Positions 1 through 8,501 of a stretch of DNA of 64,000 nucleotides are shown here, piece after piece. The translations under genes and the position numbers were made by a program. Source of the DNA: CAVQNQ01 sp963714205. Its GTDB lineage: Bacteria; Acidobacteriota; Terriglobia; Bryobacterales; Bryobacteraceae. The stretch spans positions 1 to 64,000 of the forward strand of contig CAVQNQ010000002.1 in the NCBI GenBank assembly GCA_963714205.1. The letters are read 5' to 3'. Position 1 is the first letter of the stretch, and every line of letters begins with the position of its first letter. Below the pieces are notes generated by a model. The model made no database searches. It was not told where the DNA came from and was given only the letters and a program-made list of their open reading frames with translations.

Positions 1-1
1 T

Positions 2-77
2 TGGTGGACCTGGTGAGATTCGAACTCACGACCTCTTCCATGCCATGGAAGCGCGCTCCCAACTGCGCCACAGGCCC
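2..77 (-). tRNA. tRNA-Ala (anticodon GGC)
   Basis: Read on the minus strand, the sequence folds into a complete cloverleaf. The 7-bp acceptor stem runs from GGGCCTG to CAGGTCC with one G-U pair. The D-arm is GCGC/GCGC. The anticodon stem CTTCC/GGAAG closes the loop ATGGCAT, and the T-arm is GTGAG-TTCGAAT-CTCAC. Loop positions 34-36 read GGC, so it decodes GCC (Ala). The 3' CCA is encoded. It is transcribed away from the lipoprotein operon that follows. Confidence 0.95.
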
Positions 78-142
78 AAGCACGCGCCGCTAACGCCCGC
101 GGCTGGCTACCCTCGATTCTATCACACCCACGGCTGTCCGAA

Positions 143-173
143 TTGACAGCCTCGTTCGTCGGCTGCCTACAAT
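143..173 (+). promoter_or_regulatory. sigma70-type promoter of the lipoprotein/ABC operon
   Basis: A perfect TTGACA (143-148) and TACAAT (168-173) are separated by 19 bp, which is slightly long. The -10 box ends 7 nt before the ATG at 181, so transcription should begin at or next to that ATG, giving a leaderless mRNA. This also favours 181 over the ATG at 172, which lies inside the -10 box. Confidence 0.6.
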
Positions 174-180
174 GAGAAGG

Positions 181-1119
181 ATGTCCAGGCGCACCCCTGC
201 TGCTATCTCGCTCATCTGCCTGATCTCGTTCGTTTTTTCCTCCTGCGTGGTGCGCCGCCGCCTGATCGTACGAACCGGCGGCAGCGCCAAGCAAAAGTTG
301 ATCGTCGCCGACAGCTCCACGCTCCTCAATCTCCTTGCCCGGCAGTACAACGCCATCCACGATTTCAACGCCACCGTGGACATGGTCCCCGCCCTCGGAA
401 GCGCCGAGAAGAGCCAGATCACCGAGTACAAGGATGTCCGAGCCTTTATCCTCTTCCGCAAACCGGACTATATCCGCCTCATCGGACTCGTCCCCGTAGT
501 GCGTAATAAGGCTTTCGACATGGTCTCGAACGGCGGCAGCTTCAAACTCTATCTGCCCTCCAAGGACCGCTTCATCGTGGGATCGAACGCCCTCGAGCAA
601 CCCTCCCCGAACAAGATCGAGAATCTCCGTCCCCAGCATTTCCTCGACGCTCTCATGGTCCGTCCCATCGACCTCGACACCTCCAAGGTTCTGATGGAGA
701 ACTTCACCGACGAAGACAACGCTTTCTATATCCTCCATGAGGTCCATGAAACCGCCGGCGGGCAGTTGCAGCTCGTGCGGACCATCTGGTTCAGCCGCCT
801 GAACCTCCAGTTGGCCCGCCAGATGATCTTCGACGCGGAGGGCAACATCCTCACCGACGCCCGCTACTCGCAGTGGAAGCCCTGGGACAACGTGCCTTTC
901 CCCAAGCACATCGAGATCAACCGCCCGCACGACGAATACGCCGTCGTCATCGATATCGTGAAGATGGACATCAATAAGGGCGTGACGGATGATAAATTTG
1001 TACTGGACCAGCCCGAAGGGAGCACGCTGCAAACCGTGGGCCAGCCGCCCGCGCCTCCCACGGGTCCGGCCGCGCCGGTGGCTCCGCCTCCTAGAAAGAA
1101 AAGAAACACTAATCCGTGA
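181..1119 (+). CDS. Outer-membrane-type lipoprotein, DUF4292/LolA-like
   Basis: About 312 residues. The N-terminus is a lipoprotein signal: Arg-rich start, hydrophobic stretch, then the lipobox FSSC with the lipidated Cys near residue 22. The mature part resembles DUF4292/LolA-fold proteins, which are predicted to bind lipid or lipoprotein in the periplasm. The C-terminus is Pro-rich and ends in basic residues. The start at 181 was chosen because a -10 box occupies 168-173; the ATG at 172 is the alternative. It overlaps the following permease by 4 nt (GTGA), so the three genes form an operon. By analogy with LolCDE/MacB-type systems it may be the periplasmic partner of that transporter. The substrate is unknown. 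Confidence 0.75.
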   Translation: MSRRTPAAISLICLISFVFSSCVVRRRLIVRTGGSAKQKLIVADSSTLLNLLARQYNAIHDFNATVDMVPALGSAEKSQITEYKDVRAFILFRKPDYIRLIGLVPVVRNKAFDMVSNGGSFKLYLPSKDRFIVGSNALEQPSPNKIENLRPQHFLDALMVRPIDLDTSKVLMENFTDEDNAFYILHEVHETAGGQLQLVRTIWFSRLNLQLARQMIFDAEGNILTDARYSQWKPWDNVPFPKHIEINRPHDEYAVVIDIVKMDINKGVTDDKFVLDQPEGSTLQTVGQPPAPPTGPAAPVAPPPRKKRNTNP

Positions 1120-2210
1120 CTTTTAAGCTTGTGCTGGAGAATCTCAAGTACCGCCCCATGCGGAGCCTGCTCAGCATCCTGCTGATCGGTGTTCCCGTCA
1201 CCCTCATCCTCAGCCTGGTGGGTCTTAGCCATGGCATGCTAGAGGATTCGCAGCGGCGTGCCCGTGGCGTGGGGGCCGACCTGATCGTGCGCGCGCCCAG
1301 CGCCTCGGTCATCAATCTCAGCGGCCCCTCGCTCGATGAGCGGCTCACCGCCTTTCTCGAGAAACAGCCGCACGTCGCCATGGCGATGGGCGTCACCATG
1401 CACGCCATCGACCTGCCCCTTTTCGTTACCGGCCTGGACCTCCAGAAGTTTAACCGAATGAGCGGCGGCTTCACCTATTTGAAAGGCGGTCCGCTCCGTA
1501 GACCCGACGACGTCCTCGTGGACCGTTCATATGCCGCCCAGAAGCACGTCGGCGTGGGCGACAACCTGATCCTGATGAATCGCAGTTGGCGAGTCGCGGG
1601 CATTATCGAGGGCGGCAAACTGGCGCGCATCGTTGTCCCCCTCGAGACCCTCCAGGATCTGGATAGCTCGCACGGCAAGGTCACCCAAATCTACGTCAAG
1701 CTCGATAACCCCGCCAACACCAAACTGGTGCTCGAGGAGTTGAAGAAGGTCCTCCCGAACTACCCCATAAATACCATGGAGGACTACATTGCGGCCTTCA
1801 ACGTGAGCAATATCCAGGGGCTCCGGGAGTTCATCGTCGTCATCATGGCGATCGGCGTAGTGATTGGCTTCGCAGTGGTCTGTCTCTCCATGTACATGGC
1901 GGTCTTGCAGCGCACCCGCGAGATCGGCATTCTCAAATCGCTGGGCGCCTCCGAGGCCTTCATCGTGGAACTCATCCTGGCCGAGGCCCTCCTGCTAGGG
2001 GTGGGCGGCACGATCCTCGGCATCGTGATGAGTTTCGGAGCCTATTGGCTCATCGGACACCTGGTGCCGGCTTCCATCCCCATGATCATCGTGCCGATCT
2101 GGTGGCCGATCGCCGGCGCGGTCACGCTGGCCGGAGCTTTCATCGGCGCGCTGTACCCGGGCCTGAGCGCCGCCCGTCACGATCCCATCGAGGCGCTGGC
2201 CTATGAATAA
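1116..2210 (+). CDS. FtsX/MacB-like ABC transporter permease
   Basis: 364 residues starting at a GTG that overlaps the upstream stop. One N-terminal membrane helix (about residues 15-40) is followed by a large periplasmic MacB-PCD-like domain (about 45-230). Three C-terminal helices form the FtsX domain, with the typical phrase QRTREIGILKSLGA between the first two. This is the LolC/E-MacB architecture of mechanotransmission ABC transporters, which move lipoproteins, peptides or lipids at the outer face of the inner membrane without passage through a channel. It overlaps the ATPase gene by 8 nt. Function beyond the family is not determined. Confidence 0.88.
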   Translation: MTFKLVLENLKYRPMRSLLSILLIGVPVTLILSLVGLSHGMLEDSQRRARGVGADLIVRAPSASVINLSGPSLDERLTAFLEKQPHVAMAMGVTMHAIDLPLFVTGLDLQKFNRMSGGFTYLKGGPLRRPDDVLVDRSYAAQKHVGVGDNLILMNRSWRVAGIIEGGKLARIVVPLETLQDLDSSHGKVTQIYVKLDNPANTKLVLEELKKVLPNYPINTMEDYIAAFNVSNIQGLREFIVVIMAIGVVIGFAVVCLSMYMAVLQRTREIGILKSLGASEAFIVELILAEALLLGVGGTILGIVMSFGAYWLIGHLVPASIPMIIVPIWWPIAGAVTLAGAFIGALYPGLSAARHDPIEALAYE

Positions 2211-2886
2211 CGGGAACATCATCGAAACGCGCGGCCTGCGCAAGATCTACAAGCTGGGCAAGGTCGGAGTCGAGGCGCTGCGCGGCGTGGATCTGGCGGT
2301 CCCTGCTGGCGAATTCCTCTCGGTGGTTGGACCCTCCGGCTCCGGCAAGTCCACGCTCTTCCATATTATTGGCGGCCTCACTCCACCCACGGCCGGGCAG
2401 GTGCGGGTGGCCGATCACGACCTGGCCGCGCTGGGCGATGCCGGCCGTACGCGCCTGCGCAAACGCACGGTGGGGTTCGTGTTCCAGAAGTTCAACCTGC
2501 TGCCCAATCTCACCGCCCGCGACAACATCGCCGTGGCCCGCTTCATCGGCGGCTCCTCCTCGAAGCCCGACCCGCATTTCGAGGAGATTCTCGCCCTGCT
2601 CGGCATCGCGGACCGCCTGGACCACAGGCCCAACGAGCTCTCCGGCGGCGAGCAGCAGCGCGTGGCCATCGCCCGCGCCATTGTCAACCGCCCGGCGATC
2701 CTGCTGGCCGATGAGCCCACCGGAAATTTGGATACCGGAAACTCCATAGCCGTGCTCGATATCCTGCGCGGCCTCAACGAGCGCCTGGGCCAGACCATCC
2801 TCATGATTACGCACAATCCCGAAGCGGCCGCGTACGGCCATCGCACGGTTCACATGCGGGATGGGAAGATCGTGGAACGGGGTTGA
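2203..2886 (+). CDS. LolD/MacB-like ABC transporter ATP-binding protein
   Basis: 227 residues with all ABC ATPase motifs: Walker A GPSGSGKST near residue 42, a Q-loop (FVFQKFNLLPNLTA), signature LSGGEQQRVAIARAI, Walker B ILLADEPTGNLD and an H-loop (MITHNP). The length and the NLD D-loop are typical of the LolD/MacB/FtsE group, which pairs with FtsX-type permeases. It is the third gene of the operon and is translationally coupled to the permease by overlap. It should power the transporter made with the two preceding products. Confidence 0.92.
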   Translation: MNNGNIIETRGLRKIYKLGKVGVEALRGVDLAVPAGEFLSVVGPSGSGKSTLFHIIGGLTPPTAGQVRVADHDLAALGDAGRTRLRKRTVGFVFQKFNLLPNLTARDNIAVARFIGGSSSKPDPHFEEILALLGIADRLDHRPNELSGGEQQRVAIARAIVNRPAILLADEPTGNLDTGNSIAVLDILRGLNERLGQTILMITHNPEAAAYGHRTVHMRDGKIVERG

Positions 2887-2902
2887 GCGACTCGCCGACC
2901 CC

Positions 2903-4525
2903 TTACGCCTGCCGGGCCGCGCTCATTTCCATGCGCCGCTGCTTCATCCAGCGCAGACGGCTCTGCTGCTCCTGGTAGATCGTGCCGAAGCCGGCCCACC
3001 AGTAGCCGAACACGAACAGCGCAAGGAATGGCAGCGCGAAGTAGTTGTAGGTGTCGATCGCAAACCCCATCATGGCGGCGAAGTACGCGCCCACCAGGAT
3101 CTCTATGTAGGGCAGCCAGCCGCTGCGGTTGCGGTACTTCTTGGTCTCCAGGTTCACGGGCCCTTCGCCCACCGCGAACTTGGGCGTCCGCACAAAGCCG
3201 GTCTCCACGCCCAACAGCGCTTCCATCACCGCCCTGGTATTGATGATGGTCAACCCCACTCCCACTGCGATCAACATGGGCAGCATCAGAATCGAGCGCT
3301 TCCAGTTCTTCGGATACAGCTCCCGCTGGGCCACCACGTAGAACAGCGAAATCGACCAGAAGGAAGCCGCGATCAGCGGCAGATCGATGAACACCATCTG
3401 CCAGATCCCCATGTAGAAGCGCACGATCATCACCGGCAGCATCAGCGCCGACACCACGATCATCAGCGGGTAGGAAATATTGGGCGTCAGGTGCAGGAAC
3501 GCCTCGATCTTCGCGCGCCGCGAAATATCCGCTCGCCACAGCGCCGGCAGCAGCTTCTTGGCCACCTGGGTCAGCCCCTTGGCCCAGCGCGATTGCTGCA
3601 CCTGGAATCCGTACATCTCCACCGGCAGCTCCGAAGGGCAATCCAGGCCCGGCAGGTATACGAACCGCCAGCCCTTGAGCTGCGCGCGATAGCTCAGGTC
3701 CGAATCCTCCGTGAGCGTATCGTGCTGCCAGCCGCCCGCATCCTCGATCATGGATTTCCGCAGGATCCCGGCCGTGCCGTTGAAATTGAAGAAGTATCCC
3801 GCTCGCGAGCGCGCTCCGTGCTCCAGAATGAAATGCCCATCCAGCAGCATGGCCTCCACTTCGGTCAGGAAGTTGTAATCGCGATTGAGATAGCTCCAGC
3901 GCGTCTGCACCACGCCCACCTGGGGATCGGAGAAGTAGTTCACCGTGCGCGTCAGGAAGTCCGTCGGCGGGCAGAAGTCGGCGTCGAACACCGCCACCAG
4001 TTCGCCCGTGGCGGTCTCCAGACCTTCCTGAAGCGCGCCCGCTTTAAAGCCGTGCCGGTTGGTCCGGTGATGGTATTCGATCGGGTGGCCTATGTTCCGG
4101 TACCGTTCCACCAGCGCCTCGGCAAATGGCGCCGTGTCGTCGTTGGAATCGTCCAGCACCTGGATCTGAAGCAGTTCCCTGGGATACTCGATCTTGACGG
4201 CTTCCTCAATCAGCCGCTCAACCACGTACCGCTCGTTGTAAAGCGGAAGCTGGATGGTCACCCGCGGAAGCTGGTCGAAGGGCCGGGGCGGCTCGGCGGC
4301 GGCCTTCGCACGGTGTTTGAAATAGGTGCGGATAATGTCGTACCGGTGAATCCCGTAAACCGAAAGAACGGCCAGCACCGCGAAGTACGGGATGAGCATC
4401 GCCCAGTCGAACCAAGCCAGCGAGTGGATGCCCGCGAAGGGCGTCTCGGCGAACATCTGCGAAATACGCTGGGCAGTCGAGCGGGTAACTAAAAGAGCGA
4501 ACACCGGATAAGGGAACAATAACAT
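2903..4525 (-). CDS. Membrane family 2 glycosyltransferase (cellulose synthase-like)
   Basis: 540 residues, inner membrane. An N-terminal helix pair (about 1-60) precedes a GT2 catalytic domain that begins at VTIQLPLYNE. The processive/CESA-like motifs are present: DDSNDD, the DxD in FDADFCPP, the catalytic TED in LTEDSDLSYRA, and QQSRW. Four or five helices follow. Proteins of this shape use nucleotide sugars to glycosylate lipids or build polysaccharide; the acceptor is not visible here. It is monocistronic, converging on the ABC operon with a 16-bp gap. The ATG at 4525 has only a weak ribosome-binding site, so the exact start is uncertain. Confidence 0.85.
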   Translation of the reverse strand: MLLFPYPVFALLVTRSTAQRISQMFAETPFAGIHSLAWFDWAMLIPYFAVLAVLSVYGIHRYDIIRTYFKHRAKAAAEPPRPFDQLPRVTIQLPLYNERYVVERLIEEAVKIEYPRELLQIQVLDDSNDDTAPFAEALVERYRNIGHPIEYHHRTNRHGFKAGALQEGLETATGELVAVFDADFCPPTDFLTRTVNYFSDPQVGVVQTRWSYLNRDYNFLTEVEAMLLDGHFILEHGARSRAGYFFNFNGTAGILRKSMIEDAGGWQHDTLTEDSDLSYRAQLKGWRFVYLPGLDCPSELPVEMYGFQVQQSRWAKGLTQVAKKLLPALWRADISRRAKIEAFLHLTPNISYPLMIVVSALMLPVMIVRFYMGIWQMVFIDLPLIAASFWSISLFYVVAQRELYPKNWKRSILMLPMLIAVGVGLTIINTRAVMEALLGVETGFVRTPKFAVGEGPVNLETKKYRNRSGWLPYIEILVGAYFAAMMGFAIDTYNYFALPFLALFVFGYWWAGFGTIYQEQQSRLRWMKQRRMEMSAARQA

Positions 4526-4665
4526 ATCACGCCGCCATACGCGGCTACCGGGCCGGATCGATCAGCAGGACTATGGTAGCAGATCTCATTAGCCCTGTGC
4601 CGTCAAGGGTTTCACCCAACCGCGGAGGTCTCTGCCGCTCGTCGTGCGGCCCTCCACAGCACCAC
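4526..4665. other. Intergenic region upstream of the glycosyltransferase
   Basis: Minus-strand leader of the glycosyltransferase and end of the next minus-strand operon. A TACCAT box (minus, about 4573-4578) could be its -10, giving a leader of about 40 nt. No clear terminator hairpin with a T-run was seen. Confidence 0.3.
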
Positions 4666-6057
4666 TCAAAGGTCGGTGCTCTGCGCCGGCGGCACGGCGG
4701 GCCGCGGCGGGGCGGCCGTCGAAGGCGGCGCTCCTTCCCGGCGCACTGAAATCGTGCCGCGATCGCAGGTCAGCCGTATCGTAGGACCGTCGCCCACTTT
4801 TCCCCTGAGCGTGGCCGTGGGTCCCTCGACCTCCCTCTGGATCTGCGGGCCGAAATCGTTGACCGCGTCACCGCGTTGCGCAGTCGCCTGCAATTGGAAA
4901 GCGGCCTTCTCCGGCAGGACCAGCTCGATGCGGCCGCCGCCGGAGCGCGCCTCGATGGTGGGCAGCGGCACTCGCCCCGGCTCCAGGAAGACGTCGCCCA
5001 TCTGAGCCTCCAGGTCCAGCGATTGCGTGAAACGCTCCAGGTGTACGTCGCGGGAACGGGTGACCAGGCGCACCGGCCCCACCACATCGCTGGCGTTGAA
5101 GCCGCTCAGGCTCATGCTGACGGTTCCGGGGATAGCGGCCACGTGCAGTTCCGTGTTGCGACCCTCGAGCTGCAACGGCTGGGCCAGGTTCTTGAAATCC
5201 AAAGTGCCGGAAAACGATCCGTCAATGCTCACCTGCCCGCCGATATTCTCCAGATCCACATCCGAGCCGCGTCCATGCAGCTCGATCTTCCCCTTCACGT
5301 CCACGGCGTGCACCAGATCGCTGCGGCCCAACTCGATGCGCGCGTTGCCGCCCAGGCGGGAGAGCCGCACGTCGCCGCGCTCCGAGTTCAGGTCCACGTC
5401 GCCCGTGAGATCGGAAATTTCGTAATCGCCACCACGCCCGCGCGCCTCCACGGCCATGCCGCGCGGCACCGTGACGGTGAGGTCGTCCGAGATGCTCTGC
5501 CCGTCCGAAGCCCGCTCCTGGTTGGTGCGGATCAGCAGACGGTCGCCTTGCGGAACGATCTCCAGCGGAGTATTCCGGTCGGTGCCATCGGCGTCCGCGC
5601 GGGAATAAGCGCGCACCAGTTTCCGTCCGCTGATGGAAACTTCCTGCGCATCCGTCCCGGTCACCGTGATATTGCCGCGCGGGTTCTCGAAGACTACGCG
5701 TACGGCCCCGGTGGCGGGAGCGTGAGCGGTGACCGGGTACTCGAACTGCGTACCCCAGAACTCCGGTGAGCCGAGGTTGAAACGCATTCCGTGGTGGTGC
5801 GCCGTCCAGATTCCCGATCCCGCGATGCAGATCAGGATCACCAGGACCACTTCGCCGCCGGTGAAGCCGTGGCGCCAGCCCTCATGTCTCCAGACGATCA
5901 CCTCAATCAGGCGGATCAGGCCCCAGGCAATCAGCAGGAAGGGCCAATATTCGGCCACCAGGTCGAATACGGGCGCTTCGGGGTGCAGATTCCGCCACAG
6001 AAACAGTCCTCCCACCAGCAGCAGCAACAGAGGGCCGGTCAGCGAACGGCGTCTCAT
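4666..6057 (-). CDS. Membrane-anchored DUF4097-type beta-repeat protein with LiaF-like N-terminal module
   Basis: 463 residues, last gene of the sigma-factor operon. Residues 1-60 hold two hydrophobic helices with the motif EYWPFLLIAWGLI, as in LiaI-LiaF/DUF5668 proteins. A third helix lies near residues 70-90. The rest is a long repetitive beta-rich domain (short segments such as DVDLNSERGDVRLSRLGG), typical of DUF4097 or 'toast-rack' adhesin-like domains, and should be extracytoplasmic. The C-terminus is Pro-rich. The start was set at the ATG whose first bases overlap the previous stop (ATGA). A longer in-frame ORF upstream has no Shine-Dalgarno and reads through the neighbour. Function is probably in envelope stress, by analogy. 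Confidence 0.8.
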   Translation of the reverse strand: MRRRSLTGPLLLLLVGGLFLWRNLHPEAPVFDLVAEYWPFLLIAWGLIRLIEVIVWRHEGWRHGFTGGEVVLVILICIAGSGIWTAHHHGMRFNLGSPEFWGTQFEYPVTAHAPATGAVRVVFENPRGNITVTGTDAQEVSISGRKLVRAYSRADADGTDRNTPLEIVPQGDRLLIRTNQERASDGQSISDDLTVTVPRGMAVEARGRGGDYEISDLTGDVDLNSERGDVRLSRLGGNARIELGRSDLVHAVDVKGKIELHGRGSDVDLENIGGQVSIDGSFSGTLDFKNLAQPLQLEGRNTELHVAAIPGTVSMSLSGFNASDVVGPVRLVTRSRDVHLERFTQSLDLEAQMGDVFLEPGRVPLPTIEARSGGGRIELVLPEKAAFQLQATAQRGDAVNDFGPQIQREVEGPTATLRGKVGDGPTIRLTCDRGTISVRREGAPPSTAAPPRPAVPPAQSTDL

Positions 6058-6437
6058 GCGGGGCCTCCGGCGGGCGGATTGCCGCCTGGATCGGTCGTGG
6101 GACGCGGCGGCGCGCTGGCCCCGAAGCCGCCCTTGACCGTGCCCGCGTTCTCCGGAGCGGGCTGGCGATACCGGCTGTCCCGGTATCCGCCGGCGGCCGG
6201 ATCGTTGTAGGAATACGGCGGCGGCGCATATGGCGGCGCACCAGGCGGGGGCGCGTGCCGCGGAGAATCCACGCCGCGCCGCAGCAGCGTGAGCAGGCCG
6301 AACACAATCAGCAGCACCGGCCACGTCTGGTCGAATGTGTAGCGCGTGAAGTTGTTCAACGCGAACAACGCGCCCACCGTGATCAAGGTAATCGGGCCGC
6401 GAATGGCCCGGACGACCGATCCGTTACTGTCGTTCAT
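6054..6437 (-). CDS. Small LiaF/DUF5668-type membrane protein with Pro-rich tail
   Basis: 127 residues. Two hydrophobic helices (about 14-58) hold ITLITVGALFALNNF and QTWPVLLIVFGLL, the DUF5668/LiaI-LiaF-like transmembrane module. The following 65 residues are Pro/Gly/Tyr-rich and probably disordered. Its start overlaps the upstream gene by 14 nt and its stop overlaps the downstream start (ATGA), so translation is coupled through the operon. It is related in its membrane module to both flanking genes. In Gram-positive bacteria such modules occur in regulators and effectors of cell-envelope stress; the role here is inferred. Confidence 0.8.
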   Translation of the reverse strand: MNDSNGSVVRAIRGPITLITVGALFALNNFTRYTFDQTWPVLLIVFGLLTLLRRGVDSPRHAPPPGAPPYAPPPYSYNDPAAGGYRDSRYRQPAPENAGTVKGGFGASAPPRPTTDPGGNPPAGGPA

Positions 6438-7119
6438 GCGGCATCTCCCTGGCAGCGCCCTGGCCGGAGAAGCGCAACCAGAGCAGGTATGCCCCGGCGG
6501 CGATCAGCAGCACCGGCCAATAGCGCTCCACGTACTCGAAATCGAGCAGGTGCAGCGTGTGCAGCAGCAACAGCACGCCCAGCACGATCAGCGCGACCCC
6601 CGCGACCGGCAACTGGTGCTGCCGGTCGCCCCGCAGGTTAATGAGGCTGGAATATTCGTCCACCGGCTCACCCCGGCGGCGCCTCTGGGCCGTGTGATAG
6701 GCCTCGAAGGCCATGTAGAAAAACCAAGCCGCCAGCACGATGCCGAAGACCGGCTCCAGGCCGCCCGCTCCCGAATCCAGGATGCTGCACAAAATGCCGA
6801 ACACCACGGCGTGCACTAATCCCTTGGCGTATTGCCCGTTGTATATGGCGCCCACACCCGGGATGAATCCCAGAAACAGCGCCAGCGCCGGAGAGATGTC
6901 CGGGTACACATAGTTCGGCGGGGGCCCGTTCCCTACGCGTGGATCGGCCGGCGCGGGCGCATAGACCGGCGGCGGAGCGGCGGCCGGAGCCGGCGCGGGT
7001 GCGTGCTCCGGACAATAAACCGTTCCATAAGCGTCGCGACGGCACTCGTCGCAAACCGGCTTGCCGCAGGTGCGGCAGTATGCGGTGGCCGCCACATCAG
7101 GATGGTATTCGCAATTCAT
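6424..7119 (-). CDS. B-box zinc-finger, TM2-like and LiaF-like membrane protein
   Basis: 231 residues. The N-terminal 40 residues are a B-box-type zinc finger: C-x2-H (CEYH), then CRTCGKPVCDEC and YCPEH. A Pro/Ala-rich spacer leads to a TM2-like region (GVGAIYNGQYAKG, about 95-150). The C-terminus carries the same two-helix motif as the next two genes (RYWPVLLIAAGAYLLW). The start was placed at the ATG at 7119, preceded by GAGGGATACGTT. An upstream in-frame ATG would overlap the anti-sigma gene. Third gene of the sigma operon. The zinc finger on a membrane protein suggests protein-protein contact, perhaps with the sigma/anti-sigma pair; that is conjecture. Confidence 0.8.
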   Translation of the reverse strand: MNCEYHPDVAATAYCRTCGKPVCDECRRDAYGTVYCPEHAPAPAPAAAPPPVYAPAPADPRVGNGPPPNYVYPDISPALALFLGFIPGVGAIYNGQYAKGLVHAVVFGILCSILDSGAGGLEPVFGIVLAAWFFYMAFEAYHTAQRRRRGEPVDEYSSLINLRGDRQHQLPVAGVALIVLGVLLLLHTLHLLDFEYVERYWPVLLIAAGAYLLWLRFSGQGAAREMPHERQ

Positions 7120-7129
7120 AACGTATCCC

Positions 7130-7786
7130 TCAACGAAATCCCCCGGGTGAATTAGACTGTGGCTCCGCACCAGGCGTAGAGCTTGACTCCGTGGCGGGCC
7201 TCACCGGCAGCTTGCGATCGTCCGGGCTCCGGCCGGAATCGTCCTGGCCGGGCGCGGACTGCTGCTCTTCGTTCTGTTGCTGCCATTCCCGCAGCGTGGT
7301 TTGAATCTGGTACACAACCTTCAGGTTGTCGTAGTACTTCACCGAACGGGCCCACACGCGATAGACGTTCTGCTCGAGACCCGCCCAGATGCGCGCCGGT
7401 TCCAGGTCCGACAATTTGGGTTGCCGCAACCCTCCCGGCATCAGCAATTGGGCCAGCATGGCCAGCGATAGAATCGTGAACGCCATCCCCATGGCGAAGC
7501 GCGGCTGCAGGATCGGGCTGACGAGCGCCGCGACCCACGGGCGAACCTTCGATCTGGGTTTGCCCTTGCTCCAGGGAGCGTCGAACAGCAGGTGCGTGAT
7601 CAGCTCCGGCGGCGGTTCCACGTCGGCCACGCGCCCGATGAAGGCCACGGCGGCGGCCGAATCGCGGGCCAGTTCGGCGCAGGCCGGGCATTCCGTCAGG
7701 TGACGCTCCACCACGGCTCTGGCGGCTGGCGCAAGCGTGCCATCGACGTAGTCGCAGATCTGACCTTCGATCTCGGCGCAGCTCAT
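7130..7786 (-). CDS. Anti-sigma factor with zinc-finger (zf-HC2) domain
   Basis: 218 residues. The N-terminal ZAS domain shows H-x3-C-x2-C (HLTECPAC) preceded by a conserved Cys near residue 11. One membrane helix (about residues 97-117, FAMGMAFTILSLAMLAQLL) separates it from a C-terminal extracytoplasmic region ending in a hydrophilic tail. The arrangement is that of RsrA/ChrR-like membrane anti-sigma factors that hold an ECF sigma factor at the membrane. Its ATG overlaps the sigma gene stop by 4 nt, which supports stoichiometric co-expression. Confidence 0.88.
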   Translation of the reverse strand: MSCAEIEGQICDYVDGTLAPAARAVVERHLTECPACAELARDSAAAVAFIGRVADVEPPPELITHLLFDAPWSKGKPRSKVRPWVAALVSPILQPRFAMGMAFTILSLAMLAQLLMPGGLRQPKLSDLEPARIWAGLEQNVYRVWARSVKYYDNLKVVYQIQTTLREWQQQNEEQQSAPGQDDSGRSPDDRKLPVRPATESSSTPGAEPQSNSPGGFR

Positions 7787-8463
7787 ATCGCCAGCTTCTG
7801 TTTCCGCAGCAGCCGGGCCAGTTCCGCCCGGCCCCGGTTGATACGCGATTTCACCGTGCCCTCCGGAATGGCTAGCACTCCGGCGATTTCGCTATATTCC
7901 ATTTCCTGCAAGTCCCGCAGAATCACGGCCTCGCGCAAATCCGGCGAGAGCTTCTGCAGGGTCGCCTGCAAAATTTCGCTGGCCTCCCGCCCGGCCACCG
8001 CGTGGTCCGGCCGCTCGGAAGCCGCGGCGCCGGCCTCCTCTATGACGGGAAGCTGCTCTTCAATCGAATCCGTGACGCGCTCCTGAAACGTGCGCCGGTA
8101 ATGGTCAATCAAGAGATTGCGCGTCACGCGCGCCAGCCAGGTGCCGAACGATCCCTCCGCCGATCGGAACGTGTGCAGCGTGCGGAAGATCCTCAGAAAC
8201 ACTTCCTGAGTCAGGTCCTGCGCCTCCGAGCCGTTGCCGGTAAAGCGGAAGCACAGGCCGTAGACACGCCGGGTGTGAAGCCGGATCAACTCCTCCCAGG
8301 CGGTCTCATCGCCGCGCAGGCAGCGCGAAACCAAACTGTAGTCGGCGTCCACGCTACGTTCTACCAGATTACGACTCCCGCCGATACCCACCTCGGGGTG
8401 TACGGGACGGCCGGCGGCTGCCTCATTCTGGAACATTCCGAAAGCTAGCGTCGCGGCGGCCAT
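7783..8463 (-). CDS. ECF-type RNA polymerase sigma factor (RpoE-like)
   Basis: 226 residues. Region 2 (about 40-105) includes AQDLTQEVFLRIF and WLARVTRNLLIDHYRR. Region 4 (about 155-215) has the helix-turn-helix YSEIAGVLAIPEGTVKSRINRGR. Region 3 is missing, as expected for ECF factors. The first 37 residues are not conserved, so the true start may be a later codon. First gene of a five-gene operon with its anti-sigma factor. The palindromic TATCATGATA at 8498-8507 lies between this gene and the divergent membrane protein and could serve both promoters. It probably autoregulates the operon in response to envelope signals (inference). Confidence 0.9.
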   Translation of the reverse strand: MAAATLAFGMFQNEAAAGRPVHPEVGIGGSRNLVERSVDADYSLVSRCLRGDETAWEELIRLHTRRVYGLCFRFTGNGSEAQDLTQEVFLRIFRTLHTFRSAEGSFGTWLARVTRNLLIDHYRRTFQERVTDSIEEQLPVIEEAGAAASERPDHAVAGREASEILQATLQKLSPDLREAVILRDLQEMEYSEIAGVLAIPEGTVKSRINRGRAELARLLRKQKLAI

Positions 8464-8501
8464 GGCACTCGTTCTTTCAAAAGGAGAAACGAGGCTTTAT
8501 C

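Noticed and set aside
2140..2853. Long minus-strand ORF opposite the ABC ATPase gene
   Set aside because: It is the antisense shadow of a gene with all ABC motifs; high GC opens such frames throughout the window.
4876..5769. Plus-strand ORF of nearly 300 codons inside the DUF4097-type gene
   Set aside because: The translation is His/Gln/Arg-rich nonsense opposite a repetitive real gene; no start signal or neighbours support it.
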